Source of the DNA: Acidobacteriaceae bacterium
Lineage (GTDB): Bacteria > Acidobacteriota > Terriglobia > Terriglobales > Acidobacteriaceae
Direction: 5' to 3'
NCBI GenBank assembly: GCA_003132325.1
Contig: PKXK01000232.1
Span: 1 to 38,789, forward strand
Length of the DNA stretch: 38,789 nt
In this document: one piece after another, positions 1-8,987 of the stretch
Numbering within the stretch: position 1 is the stretch's first letter
How the letters are laid out: each line of letters starts with the position of its first letter
Program-made: the position numbers and the translations under genes
The notes under the pieces: generated by a model
What the model was told of the DNA's origin: nothing
The model's database searches: none
What the model saw: the letters and a program-made list of their open reading frames with translations, nothing else

Positions 1-756
1 GTTAATTTGGACGCGAATGATATCGGATTGGGGGAAATTGGAAGCTCTTCAGGTCTCAAACTGCGCGTTTCCGCTTGATGTGAAAGAGGCAAATGTGGGC
101 AAGGTGGCCCGCGCGGTGTCAAATTCTCAACCCACAACCCAACCCACAAAATGCGATGTCTTATACGACTTCCGCGTACTTTGGCAGTCCCCGCGGTCTT
201 GTAAGTTGTTGTAAAACCTATCCCGGCAAAACTGTCACGGCAGAGGTCGAGATATCTGGCGCATTTATAAATGATAGACGCCCTTATGGTCATTGACGGA
301 ACGAGTTCCAGCGGATTTCAAGTGGAACTTCTCCAGTTGCTGGAGAATGTAATTGCCAGATCGAAAGTGAAACCCCTGGATTCTGCCCGAGGTTTGGGAA
401 CTCTTTGCGCCTGTTTTTGAACCCACGCTTCGCATGTCTCTCACGTCCTCTCAAGGACTTAGGCGGCCACCTGGAGTCACTTAAGTTGTTGAGACTACAG
501 CTTAACGTAGCACTGGCCGGGCGGGTGTCGGCGGTTCATCTTTGTCTCTTAAGAATATCATTCTAAAGAAGTTGCAGTGTCGAAACAAACGCGCCGAACC
601 CACGATCCTAACCCATGATGCTTGGCTGAGAAATGCAAGAAAAGTCAGATGTGGTCGGAACCACGCGAGGGTAGGTGTGTCCCGGCGGTCTGATTCACGC
701 CGGACTTAGCGGATGAAGAGATCTCGGTGAAAATCCTGCTCCAGATGCCCGGTCAT

Positions 757-2273
757 TCACACATAGTCGAATAGTGTCATGAAGCCGAAGTCCATGTGCA
801 GTTGCTGGTGGCAGTGGAATAGCGTCCGTCCTGGATTGTCGGCCACAAAGTCGATTTCGGCTTCCTGATAGCCGCCCAACATGACCACATCTTTCAAGAT
901 TCCGGATGTTGTCTTTCCCGCCAAGTGCGTGAGTTCAAAGCTATGCCGGTGCAGATGGATGGGATGGATGTCGTCACTGGCATTGCGCATGCGAATTCGA
1001 TAGCGCTTTCCTTCTTTCAAATGAAATGAGGCGGGAGCCATTTCGTTGCTCATCTCGAGTAAGCCACGCCGTTGATCGTCCATCGGTTGAAGCCTTCTTC
1101 GGCGGCGTTATCTTTTGCAAAGATCATCTCGAAAGTTTCGTCCGGCGGCGGGGCACTTGCACCCGGCTTCGCGAATAACCCGTAGTTCCACCGATGGGGC
1201 GGCGGTGCAATCCATTCTGCCTTCCCCTTCGCCCCCGCGTATTCGATGACGATTCCCATGCCGTGCTGACGATCATCGTCCGCCAGATCGCCCATGATCC
1301 AGATTCCAGGATGCTTCATTTCAACAATGGCAGAAATGCGCTCCGCGGTGCCGAACCAGAGCACGGGAACACTCGCCGGATTCGGCACGGGATTGCCATC
1401 TAAGCCAACCACCTTAAAAGAATGACCAGGCAGAGCAAGGCTACGAATTTCGGTCGCGCTTCCATTCAACACATGGAACAGAACTCGTTCACCCTGTTTC
1501 ACGCGAATGGGCTCCCCGCGGTGCAGCATCCGGCCATTAATCGTAAAAGAACCGTAACCGACTTCGTATCCGTGCGGCATGCCCTTGGCGAGAGAAGTCT
1601 TCATGGCTGACTCGCCTTGATCTTCGAGCGCTTTCACCTTGGTTGGCGGTAGGAAGTTCTGGGCCATGTCTCCACCGCGGCTGAAAGTCGGCTCAAACTC
1701 CTTCAGCACAAGGAAGACTTCGCGGTCATAGCTACCTGGTTCGTGCTTTGGCTCGATGTACACGGGACCAACCTCGCCGCCGTACTGTCCCGCGTAGAGA
1801 TCCGCGCCCGCTCGATTGTGCGTGTGATAGAAACGAAATCCTGCGGGTCGCGGAGTGAATACGATCCGGCGTTTACCATGGGCAGGAATAAAGGGTGTGC
1901 CCTCTTCCGCAGATCCATCCACGTCAACGGGCACCATTTGCCCGTGCCAATGCAGTTGTTCTGGCACATCTGTGTCGTTGAACACGTCCACTGTGGCCTG
2001 TTGGCCTTCCTTGAAGCGAAGCAGTGGCCCCGGAAATTGCCCGTTGTAGGTGGTCACCGAAATGATCCGCTTGGGTGCGATCTCCACGGGAGTTGTTTTG
2101 ATGTGCAATGTGTAGTCAGGAGAACCGGAATCCGACGAAGTGACAGGTGAGTCGTTGCTCTGCGTTGAAATGCCCGATTCAGCAATGGCAGCGCCGGCGG
2201 GCAAGAGAACCACTGCTGCGGTCAGACCTGCTGCTTTTAGAAATTTGCGTCTGGATTCCGATAATTCCTTCAT
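757..2273 (-). pseudogene. Multicopper oxidase (Tat-exported, laccase-like), split by a frameshift near 1057-1070
   Basis: ORFs 1050..2273(-) and 757..1083(-) together form one MCO: Tat motif SRRKFLKAAG, copper motifs LHWHG and FYHTH in the first part, HPIHLHRHSF and HCHQQLHMDFGFM in the second. Confidence 0.9.
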
Positions 2274-2285
2274 CGAGCCTCCCTA

Positions 2286-2741
2286 TCAGTCGCTACTTGG
2301 GTGCCGAGCAAGCTTTGCGTCAAGGGACCAACTTCCACCACCCACTGAGATGAGAAAAACCAAGCAGCAGAACATGGCAAAATCGGTGTGCGCATCGCTG
2401 ACCATGTACCAGAAACCCTGGTTGGCGCGAAACAATTCCGGAATCTTTGTCGTCGCAATTGCGGTCGTGATCACGATCAGTAGCGGAATGGACACGAGCC
2501 TAGTCCAAAGACCCAAGAACAGAAGGAGACCGCAGAGGACCTCGAAGGTGCCGACAAAATGGGCTGTAAAGTAAGGATGGGGAAACCCGATTCTCGTGAA
2601 GCGAACCACTCCCATGCTTGGGTCGATGTACTTCAGAATGCCCTGCGTAAAGAAGATCAGTCCCGCCGCGATCCGAACCAGCAGCACGCTGCGCGGGCCT
2701 TGCGTGGGTCTGAGGAGGAACTGAATGATTCTACTCATCAC
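2286..2741 (-). CDS. DoxX family membrane protein
   Basis: 151 aa, VRIAAGLIFFTQGILKYIDPS...FVGTFEVLCGLLLFLGLWTRL...VFLISVGGGSWSLD; four hydrophobic segments; adjacent to the MCO in the same orientation. Confidence 0.85.
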   Translation of the reverse strand: MMSRIIQFLLRPTQGPRSVLLVRIAAGLIFFTQGILKYIDPSMGVVRFTRIGFPHPYFTAHFVGTFEVLCGLLLFLGLWTRLVSIPLLIVITTAIATTKIPELFRANQGFWYMVSDAHTDFAMFCCLVFLISVGGGSWSLDAKLARHPSSD

Positions 2742-2965
2742 AGGAGAACTCGTTGGACACGCTCGACATCATATTATCGAATGTCTTTGTCGAAATGCTA
2801 TGTAGAGAGGACAGTTCGCATCAACTAATTATGCAGGGCGATGCGCTCGGGTGTGTGACGCTGGAAGGTCTTGTGCCCCTTCTCACCGCCTCCGCAGCGC
2901 TAGCAGGGCGAGGGCTGAGGTGCACGTGAAACCTACGCGAGATTGTCTGCGAAGGGAGGAGAGAA

Positions 2966-3200
2966 TTGAGAAAAGTGTGTCGCATTAGTCTCGTTCCGAT
3001 ACTGATGGCAGCATTAGGCGTGCAAGTCTGTGGTCAGAACAACTCGGCACCTCCGGGCGCAGCTCCGCTCGATTTGACTGGAGCCATCCCTTTGTCGAAT
3101 GTGAAAGGGCGCATTGATCATTTCGGTCTAGATCCTGAGCACAACCGCCTTTTTGTATCCGCGCTCGGAAATAATACGGAAGAGATCATTGGCATCAGCG
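2966..3200 (+). pseudogene. N-terminal fragment of a YncE/YVTN beta-propeller-like secreted protein
   Basis: Signal peptide then LDLTGAIPLSNVKGRIDHFGLDPEHNRLFVSALGNNTEEIIG; propeller-like sequence stops near 3195; SD-like gaagggaggag before TTG start. Confidence 0.65.
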
Positions 3201-3426
3201 CACAGACGACAGCCATAGAAAGATCCCGAAGGCACGGTACCAGCGTACGAACGAAGCTCTTCGGTCAGGAGCCAAGTCGGGGGACTCATTGAGATCCCCA
3301 GATCTTGGCCGCGCGATGGGGTGAGACCACAACAAAGGTCCCGAACGACATGGCGACAGCACTCACCACAAGGTCGGTTGCCATTAGACTACCGCTGCTT
3401 AAGAACGCAACTAGTACCGCCTTCAT
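3200..3426 (-). pseudogene. Small membrane protein remnant (MKAVLVAFLSSGSLMATDLVVSAVAMSFGTFVVVSPHRAAKIWGSQ / LAPDRRASFVRWYRAFGIFLW), frameshifted and 3'-truncated
   Basis: Hand translation of reverse strand; ATG 3 bp after the TolC-like stop; reading continues in another frame after WGSQ, then runs into the YncE fragment. Confidence 0.5.
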
Positions 3427-3428
3427 AG

Positions 3429-4712
3429 TTAGCTCTTTGGGATATCGGTTCGGTTCCACCATCCGCCGCCAAGAGCCTGAAACAATGCGGCTGTGTCGGC
3501 ATAACGATTCGACTGAGCCTGCACGAGGTTAAGCAGGGCTTGCTGATAGGCTTGTTCCGCGCTCAAGAGCGCGAGGTAGTTGGCGTAGCCGGATTCAAGC
3601 TGTTTCTTCGTCAGGTCGAGGGTGACGCTGGCGGCATCCTTTGCGGCCGCTGCGGCCTTTAAGGCGTCGGCATCCTGTTGAAGCGCATTCAGCGTGTCCG
3701 CAACATTCTGGAACGCAGTGAGGACCGTGCTGCGGTATTGTTCGTCGGCCTGAGTATAAGCGGCTCTGGCGGCGCGCTCCCGATGCAGGAGGGTGCCGCC
3801 TTGAAAAATGGGCTGGGTGACGCTTGCGCCGATATCCCGAAAGCCCGTGCCCGCCGCGAACATATTGCTGGCAGCCAGCGCCATGCTGCCAACATCTCCA
3901 GTCAGGGCAAAGTTCGGGAGGCGGTTCGCGCGCGCTATTCCAATCTGGGCGCTGGCGGAATGCAGGCTCTCCTCGGCCTGGCGCACATCCGGGCGTTGCT
4001 CCACGAGTTGCGAAGGAAGGCTCACCGGCAGTTCCTGCGGCAGTTGCAAACTCGACAGTTCAAACTTTTCGGTCAAATCCTGGCTGGGGAACCCGCCCGA
4101 CAGCACAGCAAGCAGGTCCCGTTGTTGAGCCAACTGCTTAAGCAGCGGAGGCAAGGTGGCAGCGACTTGCGCGAGCTGCGATTCCTGCGCGGCCACGTCG
4201 AGCTGGCTCACATACCCCTTCGCATACTGATTCCGCAAAATCTGCAGCATGTTGGTGTTGATGGTGATGAGCTCACGGGTCGCGGCAATCTGCCCCCGCA
4301 ATGACGCCTCTTGTATCGCTGCGGCGGCGATGTTTGAACTTAATGTGATATGGGTCGCGGCCAGGGCAAAACGCGCCTGCTGTTCCTGCGCCTGCAACGA
4401 CTCCACGGTTCGCCGGTTCAGACCGAAAACGTCCGGCACAAACGACACGCTCACCTGCGGCGTGTAGAGGCTGTAATACAAGGCACTGGTGTTGGTCACA
4501 GGTGAAAGGTCACTCGATGTCTTCGCCCGGGTCGCTGAAAAACTTCCCGAAACACTTGGGTAGTAAGCACCGCGTTGGGCCAGCACATTCTCTCTTGCAA
4601 CTAACAATGCGGCCTGCGCCGCCTTGAGGTCGGGATTGGCTTTGAGCGAGCGCTCAATCAAATCGTTGAGCGGCTTCGAGTGAAACAATGTCCACCATTC
4701 TCCGGGAATGTC
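3429..4712 (-). pseudogene. RND efflux outer-membrane factor (TolC/NodT family), 5'-truncated
   Basis: GEWWTLFHSKPLNDLIERSLKANPDLKAAQAAL...LLSAEQAYQQALLNLVQAQSNRYADTAALFQALGGGWW typical of NodT-type OMFs; signal/lipobox N-terminus missing and replaced by antisense of the downstream gene. Confidence 0.85.
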
Positions 4713-4734
4713 GCGCCCATCAACCAGGTGTTGC

Positions 4735-5615
4735 GCCTCTCCACCGTCGCTGAACATTCTCCAGAAGTCGTCATCGACAAGCCGGTGCTGGCCGTTCGCG
4801 GCGCCAATGTCTACGTGAGCTTTAACCACGATCAGACGCTCGCGGTAGCGGCGTCGCATGATTACGCGCAGAATTTTTCTCCCACTGTGTTGAATCCTGG
4901 TGCGGGGCCTGGCTGGTCACTGGCTGCAGGGGCTACTGTGGATCCCGTCGGCAACGTCTATTTTTCCTGGACGGCGTACCCGCGAACAGATATTCTCACG
5001 CGACCGGTGGAGGTGTTTGTAAGCCGATCGGCGGACGGCGGCCGGAACTGGAGTACGACGCCGATGGACGTTTCCACCGCGGCGCCGGGTTGCTCGGTTC
5101 AGGTCTGTTCGGCTGGCTTTCTGGCCTCCCAGATGGCTCTGGCTTCCGATGATGCCGGAATCATCTATGCCTTGTGGAACTCCGACTCGGTCGTAGGCGG
5201 TCCGGAGCGCATTTACTTCTCCTCTTCCACGAACGAAGGGCAAAACTGGTCAGCGAGGGTTGACGTCTCGAATGCCCCGTTTGACGTGGAGCACTGCTTC
5301 CCGGCCATCACCGCCGGCCCCGCGGGCGACGTCCGCATTGCATGGATGGACACGAGAGAAGTGGATACGCAAAACCATGCTCTTTGGAATACCTTCTACC
5401 GGGCTTCCACCAACGGCGGGGCGACCTGGTCGCCGGAATCGCAGCTCTCCAGCCCAGTGCGCGGATACGATTACATCCTGCCCAACGGTTTCCTCTTCCC
5501 ATTTGGCAACTTGTTTTCCATCGGCATCGATAACCTCGGTAGCACTCATGCGGTGTGGGGAGAAGGGCGCAATTACTGGTTGCCAGGTTCAATCTGGTAC
5601 ACGCACGCGCGCTAA
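4735..5615 (+). pseudogene. Exo-alpha-sialidase/BNR-repeat-like protein, 5'-truncated
   Basis: ORF 4680..5615 with Asp-box-like repeats VSRSADGGRNWST, FSSSTNEGQNWSARVD, YRASTNGGATWSPES; no signal peptide; the first ~20 codons lie in NodT antisense. Confidence 0.7.
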
Positions 5616-5794
5616 ACCCGTGACTTTAGCATCGTCGCTCCGATCAGTTCGATCGTAAGCAGCGTCCATGATCTGGCTGGCTGTTACCGCACCCTCCAGA
5701 CTCGACGCGATGTGAACGTTTCAAACGAAGACGCTTCGCACGTCAAAAGAGATTCACCCGAGGGTCGCGCAGCTGACGCTTTGGCTGAAGCGAC

Positions 5795-6025
5795 CTAGTG
5801 GGCCGCCACTTTAACTTCGGTATATCCTTCCGCCTTTAGCGTAGAAGACTTCGAAAAGATTTCGCTGAAATTGCGCGCCTTGCGACCGTGCCAACTGCCT
5901 TTGTGATAGACGTAACCCGCAATCAGCGGAAACGCCGCTGGTACAGGGGGCATGGCGACGAGGGCTGTGGCCCGATTTGGCAAGAAAGCCCTCAAGTTAT
6001 CCCACCCAAGCCCAAATTTGGACAA
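5795..6025 (-). CDS. Small hypothetical protein (start uncertain)
   Basis: 76 aa ORF, plausible composition ...FPLIAGYVYHKGSWHGRKARNFSEIFSKSSTLKAEGYTEVKVAAH; overlaps an ORF on the + strand. Confidence 0.25.
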   Translation of the reverse strand: MSKFGLGWDNLRAFLPNRATALVAMPPVPAAFPLIAGYVYHKGSWHGRKARNFSEIFSKSSTLKAEGYTEVKVAAH

Positions 6026-6270
6026 CCTTGCGAGGTCATTGCAACCTCAAACCAGACCGGCGCCGACACGACCTGGTCCAGAGAGTACGATTATGCTCAG
6101 ATCTATCATGAAGCGATCTCGGATCTCGCTGAAGCCTTCGGCGTCCCAGTCTCAACCCTGATACGGCGAGCGGAACGGCGCATTTCGGCTCGCAAGAAAA
6201 CGCGACATCTGCGTGCCGACAGCTTGGCGACTCGCCGCTGAAAGCAAACAATAAGCGCGAGGCGAGAGCA

Positions 6271-7005
6271 ATGAACGGCGCATATCTTGAAGTGCAGATC
6301 CGTGGATACATCATTGGGCCGATAACCGCCTTCCGGGAATATATCTTCGGCGACGTGCTGCCAGCTTTTGGAGATCTTAACGAACGAGCTGACAAAGTCG
6401 CCCGGGAATACTACGACACAATCGGCTCGCAGCCCGCCGGGGAAGACTGGGATATCGATATGGGAGATGTGGCCGAAGACGCCCAGGATCGAGGTTTGAG
6501 TTGGTATCAGATGATGACCTCGCTGCGGCAATCGATGATGAATCTGCTGGCGGCCGGTCTCTTCCACCTCACCGAACAGCGGCTCTCGCTCCTCTGTAGA
6601 GATGGAGGATTCATGATGGAACCGCCGCGGGATACGAAGCTTGAAGAGGTTAAGAAGTGGTATGTTACTAATCTTCGCCTCGACTTCGAAACACTGCCCT
6701 CCTGGCCGACAATTGACGAGCTTCGCCTCGTTGCGAATGCGGTCAAACATGCGGAGGGTCCTGCGACGCGTCAATTGCGGGATATTCGACCAGAATTGTT
6801 CAGCGATCCAGCATTTGAGGAGCTCTATAAGAAAATGGAAGAAGATGGGCTTGGGCGGATAGACGGCAGGACCGTCTCTGCGCCGCTTTCCGGGGAGGAG
6901 TTCTTCGTCAGCGAGAAACTGCTGAAGGGGTATGCAGAAGCCGCCGAGTCGTTTTTTCGCGAGATAGCTGATCACTTTCGGGCGCACAGCGACGAGTACT
7001 ATTAA
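6271..7005 (+). CDS. Hypothetical protein with HEPN-like ANAVKHAEG motif
   Basis: 244 aa; SD-like gaggcgagagca; helical composition; ELRLVANAVKHAEGPATRQLRDIRPELF resembles HEPN/Abi-type cores. Confidence 0.75.
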   Translation: MNGAYLEVQIRGYIIGPITAFREYIFGDVLPAFGDLNERADKVAREYYDTIGSQPAGEDWDIDMGDVAEDAQDRGLSWYQMMTSLRQSMMNLLAAGLFHLTEQRLSLLCRDGGFMMEPPRDTKLEEVKKWYVTNLRLDFETLPSWPTIDELRLVANAVKHAEGPATRQLRDIRPELFSDPAFEELYKKMEEDGLGRIDGRTVSAPLSGEEFFVSEKLLKGYAEAAESFFREIADHFRAHSDEYY

Positions 7006-7163
7006 TTGCTCTCGCCCGGCTCCACCGCCGCTCCCGTTCAACTGCCGCTGCAGCATTTTGGGCGGTTGTGGCTCGTCAAAACTAAACGGCGCTCGGTTTC
7101 TCGCTGGAATTCTTCCTTATCGCCCTGGAAACGGGAAGAGCTCGACTCGACGGGCCAGAGACG

Positions 7164-7189
7164 GGCTTCGAGGAGATGTCCTCGAAGCC
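7164..7189. repeat. Perfect 11-bp inverted repeat, 4-nt loop (GGCTTCGAGGA-GATG-TCCTCGAAGCC)
   Basis: Read directly from sequence, ~160 bp after the HEPN-like gene. Confidence 0.85.
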
Positions 7190-7449
7190 GACTTCGGGAC
7201 AACTTCCGGAGCCAGCTTCCGGTGTGGGTCGCTGTTCAACCGCCGATGAGTCGCATGCCGATAACTGCCGGTTTGCCCGTGACTCGGGAGGAACGAGCCA
7301 GACAGGAGATGCGGTTTGTCGGTTGCCACGGCTTCCGCCCGCTGCGTCACTACCGGCGCGTGAAATTTCAAGTTATCATTTCAGCGAGACTGGCGCTGGT
7401 GCCGCTGATTGCGACCTCGGGAACATTGACAAATCATTGAGGGGAAAAG

Positions 7450-7875
7450 ATGTCCATCAACTTTGTGCGGACACGTGACGGAAACGACGACTCCATACGC
7501 TTGCAACCAATGGAGCGCTTAAAAGTATATTTGTTTGGGGCAACTGTATTGTTCGCATCGTTTGGGATGGGTGAAGCGGTCTATCGACTCTTGTTTTCAC
7601 AGTTTGACGGCGCAACCGATCGTATTCCGGTTGAGGTGCTGTTTGGTTCGGTATTTGCCTGGCTTGCCACTAAGTTCGTCTGCGGCGTTTACAGAAATCG
7701 CAAGGAGAGAAGCGCAAGGCTCAACTTCATTTGGGCTCGGAATCATCAAATACGAGGCGCTGTGGAAGGGATCGCTCCGGTGGCCCACCCGGTGAAAAAC
7801 CAGCAGTCGATCCGAATCATTCGCGAAGAGGTGGACAGGATTGAGTGGGCATTGAAGGAGATCTTGCCGGGCTAA
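7450..7875 (+). CDS. Hypothetical protein with two predicted TM segments
   Basis: 141 aa; SD-like gaggggaaaag; hydrophobic stretches LKVYLFGATVLFASFGMGEAVYRLLF and VLFGSVFAWLATKFVCGVY. Confidence 0.7.
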   Translation: MSINFVRTRDGNDDSIRLQPMERLKVYLFGATVLFASFGMGEAVYRLLFSQFDGATDRIPVEVLFGSVFAWLATKFVCGVYRNRKERSARLNFIWARNHQIRGAVEGIAPVAHPVKNQQSIRIIREEVDRIEWALKEILPG

Positions 7876-7912
7876 GCTTCTCGGGCAAGCTGCAACTGGA
7901 ATAGCTGCTTTC

Positions 7913-7937
7913 AACAGTGCCGGGTGGAGGCACTGTT
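7913..7937 (+). terminator. Stem-loop 3' of the 7450..7875 gene (AACAGTGCC-gggtgga-GGCACTGTT)
   Basis: Perfect 9-bp stem, 7-nt loop about 40 bp after the stop; no strong U tract. Confidence 0.45.
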
Positions 7938-8200
7938 CGGTTTAGTGAGCCCAGAACTTCATTATAAGGAAGCTGATCTTTGCGCACATTTCCGTCCGTC
8001 GGCATCGAGCCATGCTAAATGTAAACCGGAGGGGAGGGCGTCGAGACATTTAGGATGGGACCCGGCTCAGAGTCGATGACAGGAGGGTAGATTGGGAGCA
8101 CAAGGCGAAGTAGGAGTATTTCCAGGCGGTCTACGGGTGTTACGTAAACGTTTGACCAACACACCTGTCCGCAGAGGCGTGTCTGTGTTGAAGTAGCTGG

Positions 8201-8557
8201 ATGACCATGGAAAATAGGTTGTCAGCGCCCAAGCGACGTACACGCGCGGAAGTTCAGGAGTTGGTGGCGAAATTCATGAGCAGTGGCATGCGACGCAGCG
8301 AGTTTTGCCGGAGTCGAGGTTTGAGCTTCAGCACGCTGGATCGCCATCTGAAGACGCGGCGTTGGAAAAGGCGTAGACGAGTTTCTTCGGCCGGCCGGTT
8401 GGTGCCGGTAGAGTTGGCCGCCAGGGAATCGCCGACGCAGCACAGAGCGAGTTGTGGGCTGGCGGTGGTGCTGCCGGGCGGGCGCCGGATCGAGGTACAT
8501 CCTGATTTTGATACGAATACGTTCGAGCGCCTGGTGAGTACACTGGAGCGGGTGTAA
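8201..8557 (+). CDS. tnpA: IS66 accessory protein TnpA
   Basis: 118 aa, RTRAEVQELVAKFMSSGMRRSEFCRSRGLSFSTLDRHLK. Confidence 0.85.
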   Translation: MTMENRLSAPKRRTRAEVQELVAKFMSSGMRRSEFCRSRGLSFSTLDRHLKTRRWKRRRRVSSAGRLVPVELAARESPTQHRASCGLAVVLPGGRRIEVHPDFDTNTFERLVSTLERV

Positions 8558-8560
8558 GCC

Positions 8561-8935
8561 GTGTTTGGTTTGGGTCCAGCCACACGGATCTATCTGGCCG
8601 CCGGAGTCACCGACATGCGCAAGGGGTTCGAGGGGCTGTACGGTCTGGTCCGGGATCGATTGTCGTGCGAGCCCTTGAGCGGGTACCTGTTCTTGTTCTG
8701 CAACGCCCAGCGCAATCGGTTGAAGGTCCTCGTCTGGGACGGAACCGGACTCTGGGTCTGTGCCAAGAGGCTGGAGAAAGGGCGTTTCACCTGGCCGCAA
8801 TCCGGCGATGCGCAAGGCAAGGTCGTCCTGAGTCACGAAGAGCTGTCCCTACTATTAGGTGGGATTGATCTGGCCAAAACCAAACACAAGCAATGGTACC
8901 GGAAGGCCCTGCCAGAGGGACATGCTGCCGCATGA
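8561..8935 (+). CDS. tnpB: IS66 accessory protein TnpB
   Basis: 124 aa, IYLAAGVTDMRKGFEGLYGLVRDRL...LFLFCNAQRNRLKVLVWDGTGLWVCAKRLEKGRFTWP. Confidence 0.95.
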   Translation: MFGLGPATRIYLAAGVTDMRKGFEGLYGLVRDRLSCEPLSGYLFLFCNAQRNRLKVLVWDGTGLWVCAKRLEKGRFTWPQSGDAQGKVVLSHEELSLLLGGIDLAKTKHKQWYRKALPEGHAAA

Positions 8936-8987
8936 TTGCTTGGTTGTTTGAACGTTTCGATCGACTCTGGTAAATCATTAACTCATT

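Noticed and set aside
1-750. Small ORFs and a possible tRNA-proximal/att-like left edge
   Set aside because: No tRNA, integrase or recognisable protein could be identified; evidence insufficient.
3678-4304. 208-aa plus-strand ORF
   Set aside because: Antisense shadow of the TolC/NodT-like gene, whose protein motifs are clear.
5888-6241. 117-aa plus-strand ORF just upstream of the HEPN-like gene, with a possible helix-turn-helix-like C-terminus (DLAEAFGVPVSTLIRRAERR)
   Set aside because: Considered as an antitoxin partner, but no SD, no family match and overlap with an opposite-strand ORF; too weak to call.
6106-7056. 316-aa minus-strand ORF
   Set aside because: Shadow of the HEPN-like gene on the plus strand, which has a better SD and composition.
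7006-7440. 144-aa plus-strand ORF
   Set aside because: No family resemblance, overlaps the perfect hairpin, composition looks non-coding.
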